From: Bacteroides propionicifaciens DSM 19291 = JCM 14649
Lineage (GTDB): Bacteria; Bacteroidota; Bacteroidia; Bacteroidales; Bacteroidaceae
Reading direction: 5' to 3'
DNA: 55,477 bases
Assembly: GCF_000375405.1 (NCBI RefSeq)
Contig: NZ_AQWS01000012.1
Coordinates: forward strand, 1-55,477
Below, one piece after another: positions 25,724 to 35,870 of the stretch. The notes under the pieces are model-generated. The model made no database searches, was not told where the DNA came from, and saw nothing but the letters and a program-made list of their open reading frames with translations. Position 1 is the stretch's first letter, and each line of letters opens with the position of its first letter. The translations under genes were made by a program, and so were the position numbers.

Positions 25724-25763
25724 ATCAGATTAAATTAATAACTAATATTAAACCAATAGACAT

Positions 25764-26345
25764 ATGAAAAAAGGACTTATTATTACCATAGCGATCGTTG
25801 TTGCCCTAGGATTATGGGGAATAACAGGCTTTAACAGCCTTGTATCGATGGAAGAAAACGTAGAGAATCAGTGGGCCCAGGTAGAAACACAATACCAAAG
25901 ACGTGCTGACCTCATCCCTAACTTAGTAAACACAGTTAAAGGATATGCTTCTCACGAAAAAGAAACCCTTACTGGCGTTATTGAGGCAAGAAGTAAAGCT
26001 ACGCAAATGACAGTAAATGCTAAAGATCTTACGCCCGAAAAATTAGCAGAATTCCAAGCGGCTCAAGGTCAATTAGGTGCAGCTCTGGGACGCTTAATGG
26101 CATTATCGGAAAGTTATCCCGACTTAAAAGCCAACGAGCAATTTATGGGGCTTCAAGCTCAACTCGAAGGTACGGAGAACAGAATAGCTGTAGCACGTAA
26201 AAACTTCAACGATTCAGCTAAAGCTTATAATGTAAAAATAAGAAAGTTCCCTAAAAACATATTGGCTGGAATGTTCGGCTTTGATAAACGCCCTTACTTT
26301 GAGGCTGACGCCGGAAGTGAGAAAGCGCCACAAGTTGAATTCTAG
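25764..26345 (+). CDS. LemA family protein
   Basis: A 193-aa protein with an N-terminal signal anchor (MKKGLIITIAIVVALGLWGI) followed by the all-helical LemA domain: ENVENQWAQVETQYQRRADLIPNLVNTVKGYASHEKETL is the diagnostic stretch, with YPDLKANEQFMGLQAQLEGTENRIAVARKNFND in the middle. The C-terminal part ends FPKNILAGMFGFDKRPYFEA, also typical. LemA proteins are widespread, mostly extracytoplasmic and of unclear biochemical role. The tandem with the TPM gene supports a joint envelope function. Confidence 0.94.
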   Translation: MKKGLIITIAIVVALGLWGITGFNSLVSMEENVENQWAQVETQYQRRADLIPNLVNTVKGYASHEKETLTGVIEARSKATQMTVNAKDLTPEKLAEFQAAQGQLGAALGRLMALSESYPDLKANEQFMGLQAQLEGTENRIAVARKNFNDSAKAYNVKIRKFPKNILAGMFGFDKRPYFEADAGSEKAPQVEF

Positions 26346-26360
26346 ACCCGCAACCCTATT

Positions 26361-26403
26361 AATCCACCTATTCGAAGACTAGTTCTACAATGGGTGGATT
26401 TGT
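26361..26403 (+). terminator. Possible terminator after lemA
   Basis: AATCCACC (26361-26368) pairs with GGTGGATT (26393-26400), followed by a short T-rich tract. The 24-base loop is long, so termination may be weak. Confidence 0.45.
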
Positions 26404-26438
26404 CGTTCATAGTCCACAGATGCATAGTTGGACAGTGT

Positions 26439-26470
26439 ATTGCTCGACACGAAAAAAAGCAGTACTTTTG
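26439..26470 (+). promoter_or_regulatory. Promoter of the purM-prfA-pyrF unit
   Basis: ATTG (26439-26442, 3/4 match to TTTG), a 20-bp spacer and TACTTTTG (26463-26470, exact TAnnTTTG). It lies 33 bp before the purM ATG. Confidence 0.6.
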
Positions 26471-26503
26471 TAACAGATACTTAGTAATCATAAAACCATA
26501 TTC

Positions 26504-27679
26504 ATGAGTAACCAACGCTATATGTTGAGAGGTGTTAGTGCATCTAAAGAGGATGTACACAACGCAATTAAAAACATCGACAAAGGACTATATCCAAATG
26601 CATTTTGTAAAATCATCCCCGATATCTTAGGTGGTGACCCCGACTATTGTAATATTATGCACGCTGATGGTGCTGGCACTAAATCGTCACTAGCCTATGC
26701 CTACTGGAAAGAAACAGGTGATATTAGCGTGTGGAAAGGCATTGCGCAAGATGCACTTATCATGAATATTGATGACCTACTCTGCGTTGGAGCGGTTGAC
26801 AATATCCTTGTTTCATCTACTATAGGCCGTAATAAGTTACTTATTCCAGGAGAAGTAATATCAGCTATTATCAACGGTACCGATGAGTTACTTGCTGAAC
26901 TCCGTAAAATGGGTGTTGGAGCTTACCCTACAGGTGGTGAAACAGCTGATGTGGGCGACCTTGTTCGCACCATTATTGTAGATAGCACAGTGACTTGCCG
27001 AATGAAACGTAGTGATGTTATCGACAATGCTAACATCAAAGCTGGAGATGTGATTGTGGGCTTGGCTTCTTTTGGTCAGGCTACTTATGAAAAAGAATAT
27101 AACGGTGGAATGGGAAGTAACGGATTAACCTCAGCAAGGCATGATGTTTTTTCACGCTATTTGGCCGAGACATTCCCCGAAACTTACGACAGTGCAGTTC
27201 CTGCTGATTTGATTTACTCTGGAGGTTTACTTCTTACAGACTCCGTAGAAGGTTCTCCTATCAATGCTGGCAAACTCGTATTGTCACCTACTCGTACTTA
27301 TGCACCCGTTATCAAGAAAATTCTTGATAAACTCCGTGCGCAAATAAACGGAATGATTCACTGTTCAGGCGGTGCTCAAACTAAAATATTACACTTTCTA
27401 CCTGAAGGTTTACGTGTGGTTAAAGACAATATGTTTGCTGTACCACCCCTATTTAAAACTATTCAAGAAGAGAGTCAAACAGACTGGGCAGAAATGTACA
27501 AAGTATTCAATATGGGACACCGTATGGAGCTTTACGTTTCACCTGAAATCGCTCAAGAAATTATCAGTATTTCTAAATCGTTCAACATCGATGCACAAAT
27601 TGTGGGACGAGTTGAGCAAAAAACAGATTCAAATGCTACGCTCACGATAAAAAGTGAATATGGTGAATTCAATTATTAA
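26504..27679 (+). CDS. purM: Phosphoribosylformylglycinamidine cyclo-ligase (AIR synthase)
   Basis: Closes the imidazole ring of AIR with ATP, step 5 of purine synthesis. The PurM/AIRS fold is shown by MHADGAGTKSSLAYAYW, IAQDALIMNIDDLLCVGA, GGETADVGDLV (ATP-binding loop), GDVIVGLASFG and GMGSNGLTSARHDVF. At 391 aa it is longer than the common 345-aa PurM; this longer form is usual in Bacteroidetes. The HCSGGAQTKILHFLPEG segment is a variant of the GGG-N-RVLP region. It is followed after 3 bases by prfA, so the two are cotranscribed. Confidence 0.92.
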   Translation: MSNQRYMLRGVSASKEDVHNAIKNIDKGLYPNAFCKIIPDILGGDPDYCNIMHADGAGTKSSLAYAYWKETGDISVWKGIAQDALIMNIDDLLCVGAVDNILVSSTIGRNKLLIPGEVISAIINGTDELLAELRKMGVGAYPTGGETADVGDLVRTIIVDSTVTCRMKRSDVIDNANIKAGDVIVGLASFGQATYEKEYNGGMGSNGLTSARHDVFSRYLAETFPETYDSAVPADLIYSGGLLLTDSVEGSPINAGKLVLSPTRTYAPVIKKILDKLRAQINGMIHCSGGAQTKILHFLPEGLRVVKDNMFAVPPLFKTIQEESQTDWAEMYKVFNMGHRMELYVSPEIAQEIISISKSFNIDAQIVGRVEQKTDSNATLTIKSEYGEFNY

Positions 27680-27682
27680 TTT

Positions 27683-28768
27683 ATGGCAGATAACAGTATT
27701 TTAAATAAACTAGACGATTTAGTATCACGTTTCGAGGAGGTATCTACACTTATTACAGACCCTTCGGTAATTGCTGATCAAACGCGTTATATCAAGCTTA
27801 CCAAAGAATATAAAGAGCTTAGCGACCTAATGAATGCCCGCAAAGAATATATTGCGGCTATTGACGGGGTTAAAGAAGCTAAAGAAATCATATCGCACGA
27901 GTCGGACCCCGAAATGAAGGAGATGGCTAGAGAAGAACTAGAGGCATGTGAAAAGCGCATTCCAGAGCTAGAAGAAGAGATTAAAGTGCTGCTAATCCCT
28001 AAAGATCCGCAAGACGACAGAAATGCAATTATGGAAATTAGAGCAGGTACTGGAGGTGATGAAGCTGCACTTTTTGCAGGTGACTTATATCGTATGTACA
28101 CCAAGTATTGTGAAGACAAGGGTTGGAAAGTTGAGGTAAGCAACTTCAATGAAGGTACTGCTGGCGGATTTAAAGAGGTTGTATTTTCTATTAGTGGAGA
28201 CAACGTTTTCGGCATATTGAAGTACGAATCGGGAGTTCACCGTGTACAACGCGTACCCGAGACCGAATCACAAGGTAGAGTACATACTTCGGCCATTACT
28301 GTTGCTGTCTTACCCGAAGCCCAAGAGGTAGATGTAGAGTTAAATCCTGCAGATATCGAGTTACAAACAGCTCGTTCGGGTGGTGCAGGTGGTCAGCATG
28401 TTAACAAGGTTGAGACTAAAGTCATGCTAACTCACAAACCAACAGGTATTGTTGTCATCTGTCAAGAAGGACGTTCGCAACACTCCAATAGAGAGACTGC
28501 GATGCAAATTCTTCGATCGAAACTCTACGAAATGGAGTACGAGAAAGTAAATAGAGAACGTTCAGAACACCGTAAATCACTCGTATCAACAGGTGACCGT
28601 TCGGCTAAAATCAGAACGTATAACTTCCCTCAAGGTAGAATTACGGATCACCGAATTAATTATACGATTTATAACCTTCAAGCTTTCATGGATGGTGATA
28701 TTCAAGACTGTATTGATCATCTAATCGTAGCTGAAAATGCAGAACGAATGAAAGAGAACGAACTATAA
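27683..28768 (+). CDS. prfA: Peptide chain release factor 1
   Basis: Recognises UAA and UAG on the ribosome and releases the finished protein. The GGQ loop is present as [15 protein letters not shown], preceded by [23 protein letters not shown]. Family-typical [27 protein letters not shown] and the C-terminal [33 protein letters not shown] are complete. RF1 recognition residues such as PxT lie in this conserved block ([12 protein letters not shown]). The length of 361 aa is normal. Spacing is 3 bases from purM and 14 bases to pyrF. A normal RF1 argues against general UAA readthrough in this organism. Confidence 0.97.
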   Translation: MADNSILNKLDDLVSRFEEVSTLITDPSVIADQTRYIKLTKEYKELSDLMNARKEYIAAIDGVKEAKEIISHESDPEMKEMAREELEACEKRIPELEEEIKVLLIPKDPQDDRNAIMEIRAGTGGDEAALFAGDLYRMYTKYCEDKGWKVEVSNFNEGTAGGFKEVVFSISGDNVFGILKYESGVHRVQRVPETESQGRVHTSAITVAVLPEAQEVDVELNPADIELQTARSGGAGGQHVNKVETKVMLTHKPTGIVVICQEGRSQHSNRETAMQILRSKLYEMEYEKVNRERSEHRKSLVSTGDRSAKIRTYNFPQGRITDHRINYTIYNLQAFMDGDIQDCIDHLIVAENAERMKENEL

Positions 28769-28782
28769 AACACAACTAAACA

Positions 28783-29607
28783 ATGACCAAGAAAGAACTA
28801 TTTGAGCAGATCAAGAAAAAGGAGTCTTTCCTTTGTGTTGGTTTAGATACTGACATGGAGAAAATTCCTCCTCACCTACTCTACGAAGAAGATCCAATAT
28901 TTGCATTCAATAAGGAAATTATTGATGCTACGGCTGATCTTTGTGTAGCTTATAAACCAAACACTGCTTTTTATGAGTCACAAGGTATTCAAGGTTGGAC
29001 AGCACTGATTAAGACCGTAAATTATATAAGGACGCATTACCCTGAGCAATTCATTATTGCTGATGCCAAACGTGGTGATATTGGGAATACCTCAGCAATG
29101 TATGCAAAGACTTTTTTTGAGAATATTGAGTTTGATGCAGTTACTGTTGCCCCCTACATGGGAGAAGATAGTGTTACTCCCTTTCTAGGTTACCCTAGCA
29201 AATGGGTAATCTTACTAGCACTTACAAGCAACAAGGGATCACAAGACTTTCAACTCATGAAAGATGAAACTGGTCTTAACCTATTCGAAAAAGTACTTCA
29301 AGACTCACAAACTTGGGGTAACAATGAGAACATGATATATGTTGTAGGAGCTACCCAAGGTAAGTCATTTGAAACTATTCGTAAGCATGCACCGAACCAC
29401 TTCCTACTTGTTCCTGGAGTCGGAGCACAAGGAGGATCACTACAAGAAGTTTGTAAATATGGTATGACCTCTGAATGTGGATTACTTGTTAATTCGTCAA
29501 GAGGTATTATTTACGCCGACAACACCATTGATTTTGCTGAAGGAGCACGTAAAGCTGCTCAAAACTTGCAAGTTCAAATGGCGATCGAATTAGAAAATAG
29601 ACTATAG
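28783..29607 (+). CDS. pyrF: Orotidine 5'-phosphate decarboxylase (type 2)
   Basis: Makes UMP from OMP, the last step of pyrimidine synthesis. The substrate start [14 protein letters not shown], the [12 protein letters not shown] block, the catalytic Lys in [35 protein letters not shown], and the phosphate loop [11 protein letters not shown] plus [11 protein letters not shown] all fit the longer, archaeal-like type 2 enzyme. The length of 274 aa is normal for that type. It starts 14 bases after prfA and ends 4 bases before the HD gene, so the operon goes on. Confidence 0.96.
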   Translation: MTKKELFEQIKKKESFLCVGLDTDMEKIPPHLLYEEDPIFAFNKEIIDATADLCVAYKPNTAFYESQGIQGWTALIKTVNYIRTHYPEQFIIADAKRGDIGNTSAMYAKTFFENIEFDAVTVAPYMGEDSVTPFLGYPSKWVILLALTSNKGSQDFQLMKDETGLNLFEKVLQDSQTWGNNENMIYVVGATQGKSFETIRKHAPNHFLLVPGVGAQGGSLQEVCKYGMTSECGLLVNSSRGIIYADNTIDFAEGARKAAQNLQVQMAIELENRL

Positions 29608-29611
29608 TGGT

Positions 29612-30844
29612 ATGCAAAATAGCAAACTGATTAATGACCCAGTATTTGGATTTATCAATATACCCGAAGGCATACTTTACAATATTGTGAAGCATCCATT
29701 CATGCAGAGATTAAGCCGAATTAAACAACTGGGGCTTTCTTCAGTAGTCTATCCTGGAGCTCAACACACACGCTTTCAACATTCACTTGGAGCATTTTAT
29801 TTAATGACCGAAGCAATTGAACAACTCAAACGCAAAGGTCATTTTATATTTGATTCCGAGGCTGAAGGTGCTAAGGCTGCTATTCTACTACACGATATCG
29901 GGCACGGCCCATTTTCTCATGTTCTAGAGCACACAATAGTTGAAGGCATCTCTCACGAAGCAATTTCACTAGCTCTAATGAAGAAAATGAATCAAGAGAT
30001 GGATGGCGGTCTCAGCTTAGCCATTCAGATATTCAAAGATGAGTATGCGAGCAAGTACCTTCACCAGTTAGTGAGTGGTCAACTCGATATGGACCGACTA
30101 GATTACCTCAGACGCGATAGCTTCTTTACGGGAGTACCCGAAGGAAGTATAGGATCAGCACGTATTATCAAGATGCTAAACTTGAAGGACGACCGTTTGG
30201 TAGTAGACGAAAAAGGGATATACTCCATCGAAAACTTTCTTGTGGCACGCCGCTTGATGTATTGGCAAGTTTATTTACATAAGACGAGCATTGCCTACGA
30301 AAATATGCTTATCAAGACTCTTCTTAGAGCAAAAGAATTGGCACTTAAAGGTAAAGAGATATTCGCACCTCCTTCATTAGCCTACTTCTTGAGAAACAAG
30401 ATAGACAGAGCTGAGTTTTTTAGTACAGATGAAGGTCTGTCCAATTTTATCAATATAGACGATAATGACATATGGTCTTCATTGAAAGTATGGTGCAAGC
30501 ATCCTGACAAGATATTATCACTACTGAGTAAAGGAATGGTAAACAGGCAGCTTTTCAAGATAGAAGTGGCCGATAAACCAATCGACACTGAACACGTAAA
30601 GAAACAAAAAATAAGGATTAGTCAACATTTTAAACTAGATGAACATGAAGCCTCCTATTTCATTAATAGTGGTATTATCGAGAACAAGATGTATGATCCT
30701 TATGACAACAGCATTGACCTTTTATATAAAGATGGGAGTATAAAAAGCATCACCGAATCCTCTGATTTATTGAAGACTACGACTCTATCTCAGAAGGCAC
30801 AAAAGTATTATTTGACATACTACAGAATCGGTGACGAAGTATAA
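29612..30844 (+). CDS. HD-superfamily phosphohydrolase (dNTPase-like)
   Basis: A 410-aa cytoplasmic protein. The HD metal site is complete: an early His in QHTRFQHSLGAFYLM, the His-Asp pair in LLHDIGHGPFSHVLEH, and a late Asp in VSGQLDMDRLDYLRRDSFFTGV. This is the pattern of the SAMHD1/YwfO-like dNTP triphosphohydrolase group, but substrate use cannot be told from the sequence. The C-terminal 150 residues are a charged regulatory-looking region. In Bacteroidales this gene is usually found directly upstream of lpxD, as here (100 bases). Confidence 0.88.
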   Translation: MQNSKLINDPVFGFINIPEGILYNIVKHPFMQRLSRIKQLGLSSVVYPGAQHTRFQHSLGAFYLMTEAIEQLKRKGHFIFDSEAEGAKAAILLHDIGHGPFSHVLEHTIVEGISHEAISLALMKKMNQEMDGGLSLAIQIFKDEYASKYLHQLVSGQLDMDRLDYLRRDSFFTGVPEGSIGSARIIKMLNLKDDRLVVDEKGIYSIENFLVARRLMYWQVYLHKTSIAYENMLIKTLLRAKELALKGKEIFAPPSLAYFLRNKIDRAEFFSTDEGLSNFINIDDNDIWSSLKVWCKHPDKILSLLSKGMVNRQLFKIEVADKPIDTEHVKKQKIRISQHFKLDEHEASYFINSGIIENKMYDPYDNSIDLLYKDGSIKSITESSDLLKTTTLSQKAQKYYLTYYRIGDEV

Positions 30845-30944
30845 ATATCGCATAAAAAGCAAGGTTATAACAAAAAAATATCCGTTATTTGCGATACGTA
30901 TTGTAGCATAGGCCCAATGCGACTATTATTTAGAATATTAAAAT

Positions 30945-31982
30945 ATGGAATTTTCAGCAAAGCAAATTGCGTCATACATACAAGGTGAAATTGTTGGTGA
31001 CGAGAATGCAACTGTACATACATTTGCTAAAATTGAAGAGGGAGTTAAAGGAGCTATTTCCTTTCTCTCGAACCCCAAATATACACACTATATTTACGAT
31101 ACAGAATCTACTATAGTTCTAGTGAACAAAGATTTTGAACCCGAAAAGCCCATTTCAGCTACTTTAATAAAAGTGGACAATGCTTATGATAGCCTTGCGA
31201 AACTTTTAATGCTCTATGAGGCTAGCAAACCTAAAAAAACTGGGATTAGCACTTTAGCATCTATTGCAGAAACAGCACAGATAGGAGAAAATGTATACAT
31301 TGCCCCCTACGCAGTGATTGGTGATCGTGCAGTGATAGCAGATGATGTGGCTATTTACCCAAATACGTATATTGGAGACAGCGTTAAGATTGGAAAGAAT
31401 ACTATTGTATACGCTAATGTTAGCGTCTACCACGATTGTATGATTGGAGCAGGCTGTGTTGTTCATTCTGGAGCAGTAATTGGTGCAGATGGCTTTGGCT
31501 TCGCACCTACTGCAGAAGGCTACGAAAAGATACCTCAAATAGGAACAGTCATCATTGAAGATAATGTTGAAGTTGGTGCAAATACTTGTATCGACCGAGC
31601 AACAATGGGGGCGACAATTATCCGCAAAGGTGTTAAATTGGATAACTTAATTCAAATCGCACATAACGACGAAGTAGGCTCACATACGGTTATAGCTGCA
31701 CAAGCAGGAGTAGCAGGCTCTACAAAAATCGGTCAATGGTGCATGATTGGCGGTCAAGTAGGACTAGCTGGGCATGCCAAAATTGGCGACAAAGTCGGCA
31801 TAGCCGCACAAGCAGGAGTACCTGGAAGCGTAAAAGCAGGAAGCCAAATTATGGGTTCACCAGCATTTGATGCACGCCAATACTTCAAATCTGCAGCATT
31901 ATACAAAAAACTTCCGGATATTTACACGGAGTTGAATGCGCTACGCAGAGAGTTTAATGAACTTAAGAGTAAACTAAAATAA
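30945..31982 (+). CDS. lpxD: UDP-3-O-acylglucosamine N-acyltransferase
   Basis: Adds the second 3-hydroxyacyl chain in lipid A synthesis, from acyl-ACP, in the cytoplasm. The N-terminal uridine-binding domain ([28 protein letters not shown]) is followed by a left-handed beta-helix of hexapeptide repeats from about residue 105 and a C-terminal helix. The catalytic His stands in [11 protein letters not shown], and the acyl-binding motif [11 protein letters not shown] is typical. The length of 345 aa is normal. It starts the block lpxD-lpxC/fabZ-lpxA with 6- and 9-base gaps. Confidence 0.97.
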   Translation: MEFSAKQIASYIQGEIVGDENATVHTFAKIEEGVKGAISFLSNPKYTHYIYDTESTIVLVNKDFEPEKPISATLIKVDNAYDSLAKLLMLYEASKPKKTGISTLASIAETAQIGENVYIAPYAVIGDRAVIADDVAIYPNTYIGDSVKIGKNTIVYANVSVYHDCMIGAGCVVHSGAVIGADGFGFAPTAEGYEKIPQIGTVIIEDNVEVGANTCIDRATMGATIIRKGVKLDNLIQIAHNDEVGSHTVIAAQAGVAGSTKIGQWCMIGGQVGLAGHAKIGDKVGIAAQAGVPGSVKAGSQIMGSPAFDARQYFKSAALYKKLPDIYTELNALRREFNELKSKLK

Positions 31983-31988
31983 AGACCA

Positions 31989-33374
31989 ATGTTAAAACAA
32001 AAAACGCTTAAGGAAAGCTTTTCACTGAGTGGGAAAGGTCTGCATACCGGCTTAAATTTAACTGTTACTTTTAATCCAGCACCCGATAATCACGGATACA
32101 AAATTCAACGAGTAGATTTAAAAGATCAACCCATAATTGATGCTGTAGCTGATAATGTAATCGAAACAACTCGTGGAACTGTTCTTGCTAAAGGAGACAT
32201 TAAGGTAAGCACTGTAGAACATGGAATGGCTGCTTTATATGCACTCGGCATTGACAACTGTTTAATCCAAGTTAACGGGCCCGAGTTCCCTATACTTGAT
32301 GGTAGTTCCATTTTTTACGTTCAAGAAATTGAGAAAGTCGGAACTGTCGATCAAAGTGCCGTTAAAGACTTTTATATAATTAAATCTAAGATAGAATTTA
32401 CAGACGAAAAAACAGGATCATCAATTATTGTACTTCCTGATGATGAGTTTAGCTTAAACGTGCTGATATCTTATGATTCCGAAATACTACCCAACCAATA
32501 CGCGACATTAGAACACATGTCTGACTTCGCAACTGAAATTGCACCATGTAGAACATTTGTGTTTGTTAGAGAGATAGCTCCATTATTGCAGGCAGGCCTA
32601 ATCAAAGGTGGTGACCTGGATAATGCTATAGTGATTTACGAGAAAGAGATGACTCAAGAGAACTTCAACACACTTGCTGATGTTATGGGAGTTCCCCATC
32701 AAAATGCAAGCAAATTGGGTTACTTAAACCACAAACCATTGGTATGGCCTAACGAATGTGCTCGCCACAAACTTTTAGACGTTATTGGTGATTTAGCATT
32801 AATTGGTAAACCCATTAAAGGAAGAATCATTGCGACTCGACCTGGACACACAGTAAACAATAAGTTTGCTCGTAAAATGCGTAAGGAAATACGTTTGAAC
32901 GAAGTTCAAGCTCCTCTATATAACCCGGAGAAAGAACCAATTATGGATGTTAATCGCATCCGCGAGTTACTTCCCCATCGCTACCCTTTCCAATTGGTAG
33001 ATAAGATTATCGAAATTGGAGCAAATTATATTGTTGGAGTAAAAAACATAACTTCAAACGAACCTTTCTTCCAAGGACATTTCCCTGAAGAACCTGTTAT
33101 GCCAGGTGTTCTTCTTGTTGAGTCAATGGCTCAGGTGGGAGGACTACTTGTGCTTAACTCCCTTGATGATACTGCCGAATACTCAACTTATTTCATGAAA
33201 ATTGATAAAGTTAAGTTTCGCCAAAAAGTGACTCCTGGAGATACACTTGTATTTAAAGTCGAAATGATAAGTCCAATAAGAAGAGGTATTGCCACCATGA
33301 AAGGCTATGCTTTTGTTGGAGAGAAGATTGTATGTGAGGCCGAATTCATGGCTCAAGTAGTTAAGAATAAATAA
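31989..33374 (+). CDS. lpxC: Bifunctional UDP-3-O-acyl-GlcNAc deacetylase / 3-hydroxyacyl-ACP dehydratase (LpxC-FabZ fusion)
   Basis: A 461-aa fusion known from Bacteroidetes. Residues 1 to about 300 are LpxC, the zinc deacetylase committing to lipid A, with zinc ligands in TVEHGMAALYALG and in CARHKLLDVIGDLALIG and FAR-type GHTVNNKFARK. Residues from about 310 are FabZ: RIRELLPHRYPFQLVDKI holds the catalytic His, and FQGHFPEEPVMPGVLLVESMAQ the catalytic Glu helix. The fusion places lipid A synthesis and fatty-acid elongation, which compete for the same 3-hydroxyacyl-ACP, on one chain. It lies between lpxD and lpxA in the same operon. Confidence 0.97.
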   Translation: MLKQKTLKESFSLSGKGLHTGLNLTVTFNPAPDNHGYKIQRVDLKDQPIIDAVADNVIETTRGTVLAKGDIKVSTVEHGMAALYALGIDNCLIQVNGPEFPILDGSSIFYVQEIEKVGTVDQSAVKDFYIIKSKIEFTDEKTGSSIIVLPDDEFSLNVLISYDSEILPNQYATLEHMSDFATEIAPCRTFVFVREIAPLLQAGLIKGGDLDNAIVIYEKEMTQENFNTLADVMGVPHQNASKLGYLNHKPLVWPNECARHKLLDVIGDLALIGKPIKGRIIATRPGHTVNNKFARKMRKEIRLNEVQAPLYNPEKEPIMDVNRIRELLPHRYPFQLVDKIIEIGANYIVGVKNITSNEPFFQGHFPEEPVMPGVLLVESMAQVGGLLVLNSLDDTAEYSTYFMKIDKVKFRQKVTPGDTLVFKVEMISPIRRGIATMKGYAFVGEKIVCEAEFMAQVVKNK

Positions 33375-33383
33375 TATCTATAA

Positions 33384-34157
33384 ATGATAAGTCCACTAGC
33401 TCATATTCACCCTGAGGCAAAACTAGGCAATAATGTTGAAGTTGCCCCATTTGTTTACATCGATAAAGATGTAGTTATCGGAGATAATACTAAAATCATG
33501 CCTAATGCCACAATTCTTAGTGGGTCAAGAATAGGTAAGAACAATACTATTTTTCCGGGAGCCGTTATTGGTGCAATCCCTCAAGATTTAAAGTTTGCTG
33601 GAGAAGTCACTACTGCTGAAGTCGGTGATAATAACATCATCAGAGAGAACGTCACTATCAATAGAGGCACTGCTGCAAAAAATAAAACAGTAGTTGGAAA
33701 CAATAACCTTCTTATGGAAGGAGTTCATGTTGCTCACGATGCTATAGTTGGTAACGGTTGTATAATCGGAAACTCAACAAAACTAGCTGGCGAAATTATC
33801 ATCGACGATTTTGCTATTATTAGTGCTTCAGTACTGATGCATCAGTTTTGTCGAGTAGGAGGTTTTGTTATGATACAAGGAGGATGCAGATTCAGTCAAG
33901 ATATCCCACCTTACATCATTGCAGGACGCGAACCAATTATTTTTGCTGGAGTTAACATCATTGGACTACGTCGAAGAGGCTATTCAAGTGAAACTATTCA
34001 GAATATCCAAAACACCTATCGTATAATTTACCAAAGTGGTCTAAACAGAACAGATGCTTTAACTCGAGTAGAAGCAGAAATCCCCATGAGTGACGAAATA
34101 AAATATATTGTAGACTTTATCAGAACTTCTGAAAGAGGAATTATTAAAGGTGCATAA
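33384..34157 (+). CDS. lpxA: UDP-N-acetylglucosamine O-acyltransferase
   Basis: First enzyme of lipid A synthesis, moving 3-hydroxyacyl from ACP to UDP-GlcNAc. The beta-helix of hexapeptide repeats starts at once (ISPLAHIHPEAKLGNNVEVAPFVYIDKDVVIG). The catalytic His is in EGVHVAHDAIVGN, and INRGTAAKNKTVVGN and the G-REPIIFAGVNIIGLRRRGYS segment are typical, as is the C-terminal helical domain. The length of 257 aa is normal. It starts 9 bases after lpxC-fabZ, and a clear terminator follows 26 bases after its stop. Confidence 0.97.
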   Translation: MISPLAHIHPEAKLGNNVEVAPFVYIDKDVVIGDNTKIMPNATILSGSRIGKNNTIFPGAVIGAIPQDLKFAGEVTTAEVGDNNIIRENVTINRGTAAKNKTVVGNNNLLMEGVHVAHDAIVGNGCIIGNSTKLAGEIIIDDFAIISASVLMHQFCRVGGFVMIQGGCRFSQDIPPYIIAGREPIIFAGVNIIGLRRRGYSSETIQNIQNTYRIIYQSGLNRTDALTRVEAEIPMSDEIKYIVDFIRTSERGIIKGA

Positions 34158-34182
34158 TATCTATATCGCATAAGAAACAATT

Positions 34183-34213
34183 AAGAGCTTAGGTCACACT
34201 AAGCTCTTTTTTT
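34183..34213 (+). terminator. Terminator of the lpx operon
   Basis: AAGAGCTTAG (34183-34192) pairs perfectly with CTAAGCTCTT (34199-34208) over a 6-base loop, followed by a run of T. Confidence 0.88.
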
Positions 34214-34280
34214 AACTTGGTATTATGGTCTTGATTGCATTTTTACTATTTTTACACCATATATTAATACGAATACTAAA

Positions 34281-34805
34281 ATGGTCTATAGATTCACACT
34301 AATTTCCGATGAGGTAGCGCAATATAAAAGAGAAATACAAATTGACCCAGACGCTACATTCCTTGAGCTGTATCAAGCAATATATAAATCGAACCAATAC
34401 AGTGAGACTGATATGGCTTCATTTTATACTTGCGATGAAGACTGGGAACAAAAAAAAGAAATTTCACTTCAAGAAAATGAAGATAATTTTGAGGATGATA
34501 TTTGGGTGATGGCAGACACTGCTATCAGCGAATTAATTGAAGATGAACACCAACGAATGGTCCTTCAGTTCAACCCACCTCACGAACGATATTTCTTCAT
34601 AGAACTTACTGAAATCATCATCGGTGAGAATATTAATAAGGCTAAAGTCACAAAGAAAGAGGGTGAAGCTCCGGTACAATTTTTTGAAGAGGCTAAAGAA
34701 GAAGTAAAACCCACAAAGAAACTGGATGTCGATGAAACCTTTTATGGCGATCAAGACTTTGATTCACTCGAAATCGAAGGATTCGAAAACTTAGAAGATA
34801 TTTAA
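34281..34805 (+). CDS. PRiA4_ORF3-like domain protein (IS1096 passenger TnpR-type name)
   Basis: A 174-aa acidic cytoplasmic protein. The pattern MVYRFTLISDEVAQYKREIQIDPDATFLELYQAIYKSNQYSETDMASFYTCDEDWEQKKEI matches the PRiA4_ORF3 domain, a small alpha/beta fold first named from a plasmid ORF. The family label hints at mobile elements, but here the gene sits between lpxA and miaA in a housekeeping block and shows no element ends, so it is a resident gene. The last 45 residues are acidic and rich in Asp, Glu and Phe. The function is unknown. miaA starts 23 bases downstream. Confidence 0.8.
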   Translation: MVYRFTLISDEVAQYKREIQIDPDATFLELYQAIYKSNQYSETDMASFYTCDEDWEQKKEISLQENEDNFEDDIWVMADTAISELIEDEHQRMVLQFNPPHERYFFIELTEIIIGENINKAKVTKKEGEAPVQFFEEAKEEVKPTKKLDVDETFYGDQDFDSLEIEGFENLEDI

Positions 34806-34828
34806 ATCCGAACAGCGTAAAAAGATAA

Positions 34829-35755
34829 ATGAACCAACAGCATAATTTAATAGTCCTTGTGGGACCAACAGGTGTAGGAAAAACGGAACTTAGTTTAGCA
34901 ATTGCCGAGCACCTTTCCACGGAGATTATATCTGCCGATTCAAGACAACTTTATAGACAACTTAAGATAGGCACAGCCGCCCCTACTGCTGAGCAATTAG
35001 CAAGAGTAAAACACCACTTGGTTGGAGTACTTGAACTAACCGACTATTATAGTGCTGCTAAATATGAGACCGAAGTAGTTTCGTTACTCGAAAGCCTTTT
35101 TCAAAAGAACAATACCTACCTACTCACAGGTGGATCAATGATGTATGTGGATGCTCTTTGTAAGGGAATCGACGACATACCAACAGTTGATAAACTGACA
35201 CGCGAAATCCTAGTCAAACGTCACGAAGAAGAAGGGCTTGACCAACTCGTTGGGGAACTTAAGCTTTTGGACCCCACCTACTACGATCGTGTTGACCTCA
35301 AAAATCACAAACGTGTTTTGCATGCTTTGGAAATCTGCTATATGACAGGGAAACCTTACAGCTCATTTCTAACTCAAGAACACAAACAAAGACCCTTTAA
35401 CATCATTAAAGTTGGACTGGAACGTGACAGACAAGAGCTGTACGACCGAATCAACCTTCGAGTTCACCAAATGCTTGAAGATGGCTTGGTAGAAGAGGTA
35501 AAACAAGTAATTGAGTACAAAGACCTCAACTCACTAAATACCGTGGGGTACAAAGAAATCATACAATTCTTGGAGGGTAATTGGAGCCTTGAGTTTGCAA
35601 TACAAAAGATTCAACAAAACAGCCGAAATTACGCTAAAAAGCAGCTAACTTGGTTTAAAAGAGATCCAGATATTAAGTGGTTTCACCCCGGCCAAGATGC
35701 TGCTATACTCGAGTACATCGATAGTCAGCTAAAAATCAAACAAAACATAGATTAG
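34829..35755 (+). CDS. miaA: tRNA dimethylallyltransferase
   Basis: Prenylates A37 of tRNAs that read UNN codons; the tRNA-Tyr and tRNA-Leu types include such substrates. The P-loop [16 protein letters not shown], the substrate-binding [29 protein letters not shown], and the anticodon-contact part [37 protein letters not shown] are all present. The length of 308 aa is normal. It follows the PRiA4_ORF3 gene by 23 bases. A new promoter begins the next unit 85 bases after its stop. Confidence 0.96.
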   Translation: MNQQHNLIVLVGPTGVGKTELSLAIAEHLSTEIISADSRQLYRQLKIGTAAPTAEQLARVKHHLVGVLELTDYYSAAKYETEVVSLLESLFQKNNTYLLTGGSMMYVDALCKGIDDIPTVDKLTREILVKRHEEEGLDQLVGELKLLDPTYYDRVDLKNHKRVLHALEICYMTGKPYSSFLTQEHKQRPFNIIKVGLERDRQELYDRINLRVHQMLEDGLVEEVKQVIEYKDLNSLNTVGYKEIIQFLEGNWSLEFAIQKIQQNSRNYAKKQLTWFKRDPDIKWFHPGQDAAILEYIDSQLKIKQNID

Positions 35756-35839
35756 CCAAAACATAAGCTCCTTTGATTTCGTTAAACTTTATGTCAAAGA
35801 TAATTTGGACGAATAATCGTCATTTGACTTCTAAGTTCT

Positions 35840-35847
35840 TATTTTTG
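35840..35847 (+). promoter_or_regulatory. -7 promoter box before the HAD-helicase unit
   Basis: TATTTTTG matches TAnnTTTG exactly and lies 24 bp before the ATG at 35871. No TTTG stands at the ideal -33 spacing. Confidence 0.45.
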
Positions 35848-35870
35848 TATAAACTATAAACGAAATTATA

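Noticed and set aside
25545-25733. Second frame rich in Val, Ala and Glu inside the Gly-rich tail of the TPM gene
   Set aside because: An out-of-frame reading of the GGN repeats that encode the tail; it has no independent start context.
29612-30844. HD protein as a defence dNTPase
   Set aside because: Its place directly ahead of lpxD in a housekeeping block and the absence of defence neighbours favour a core metabolic role.
34281-34805. Mobile element suggested by the family name IS1096 passenger/PRiA4_ORF3
   Set aside because: No inverted repeats, transposase or change of composition; it lies in a conserved-looking lpxA-miaA block.
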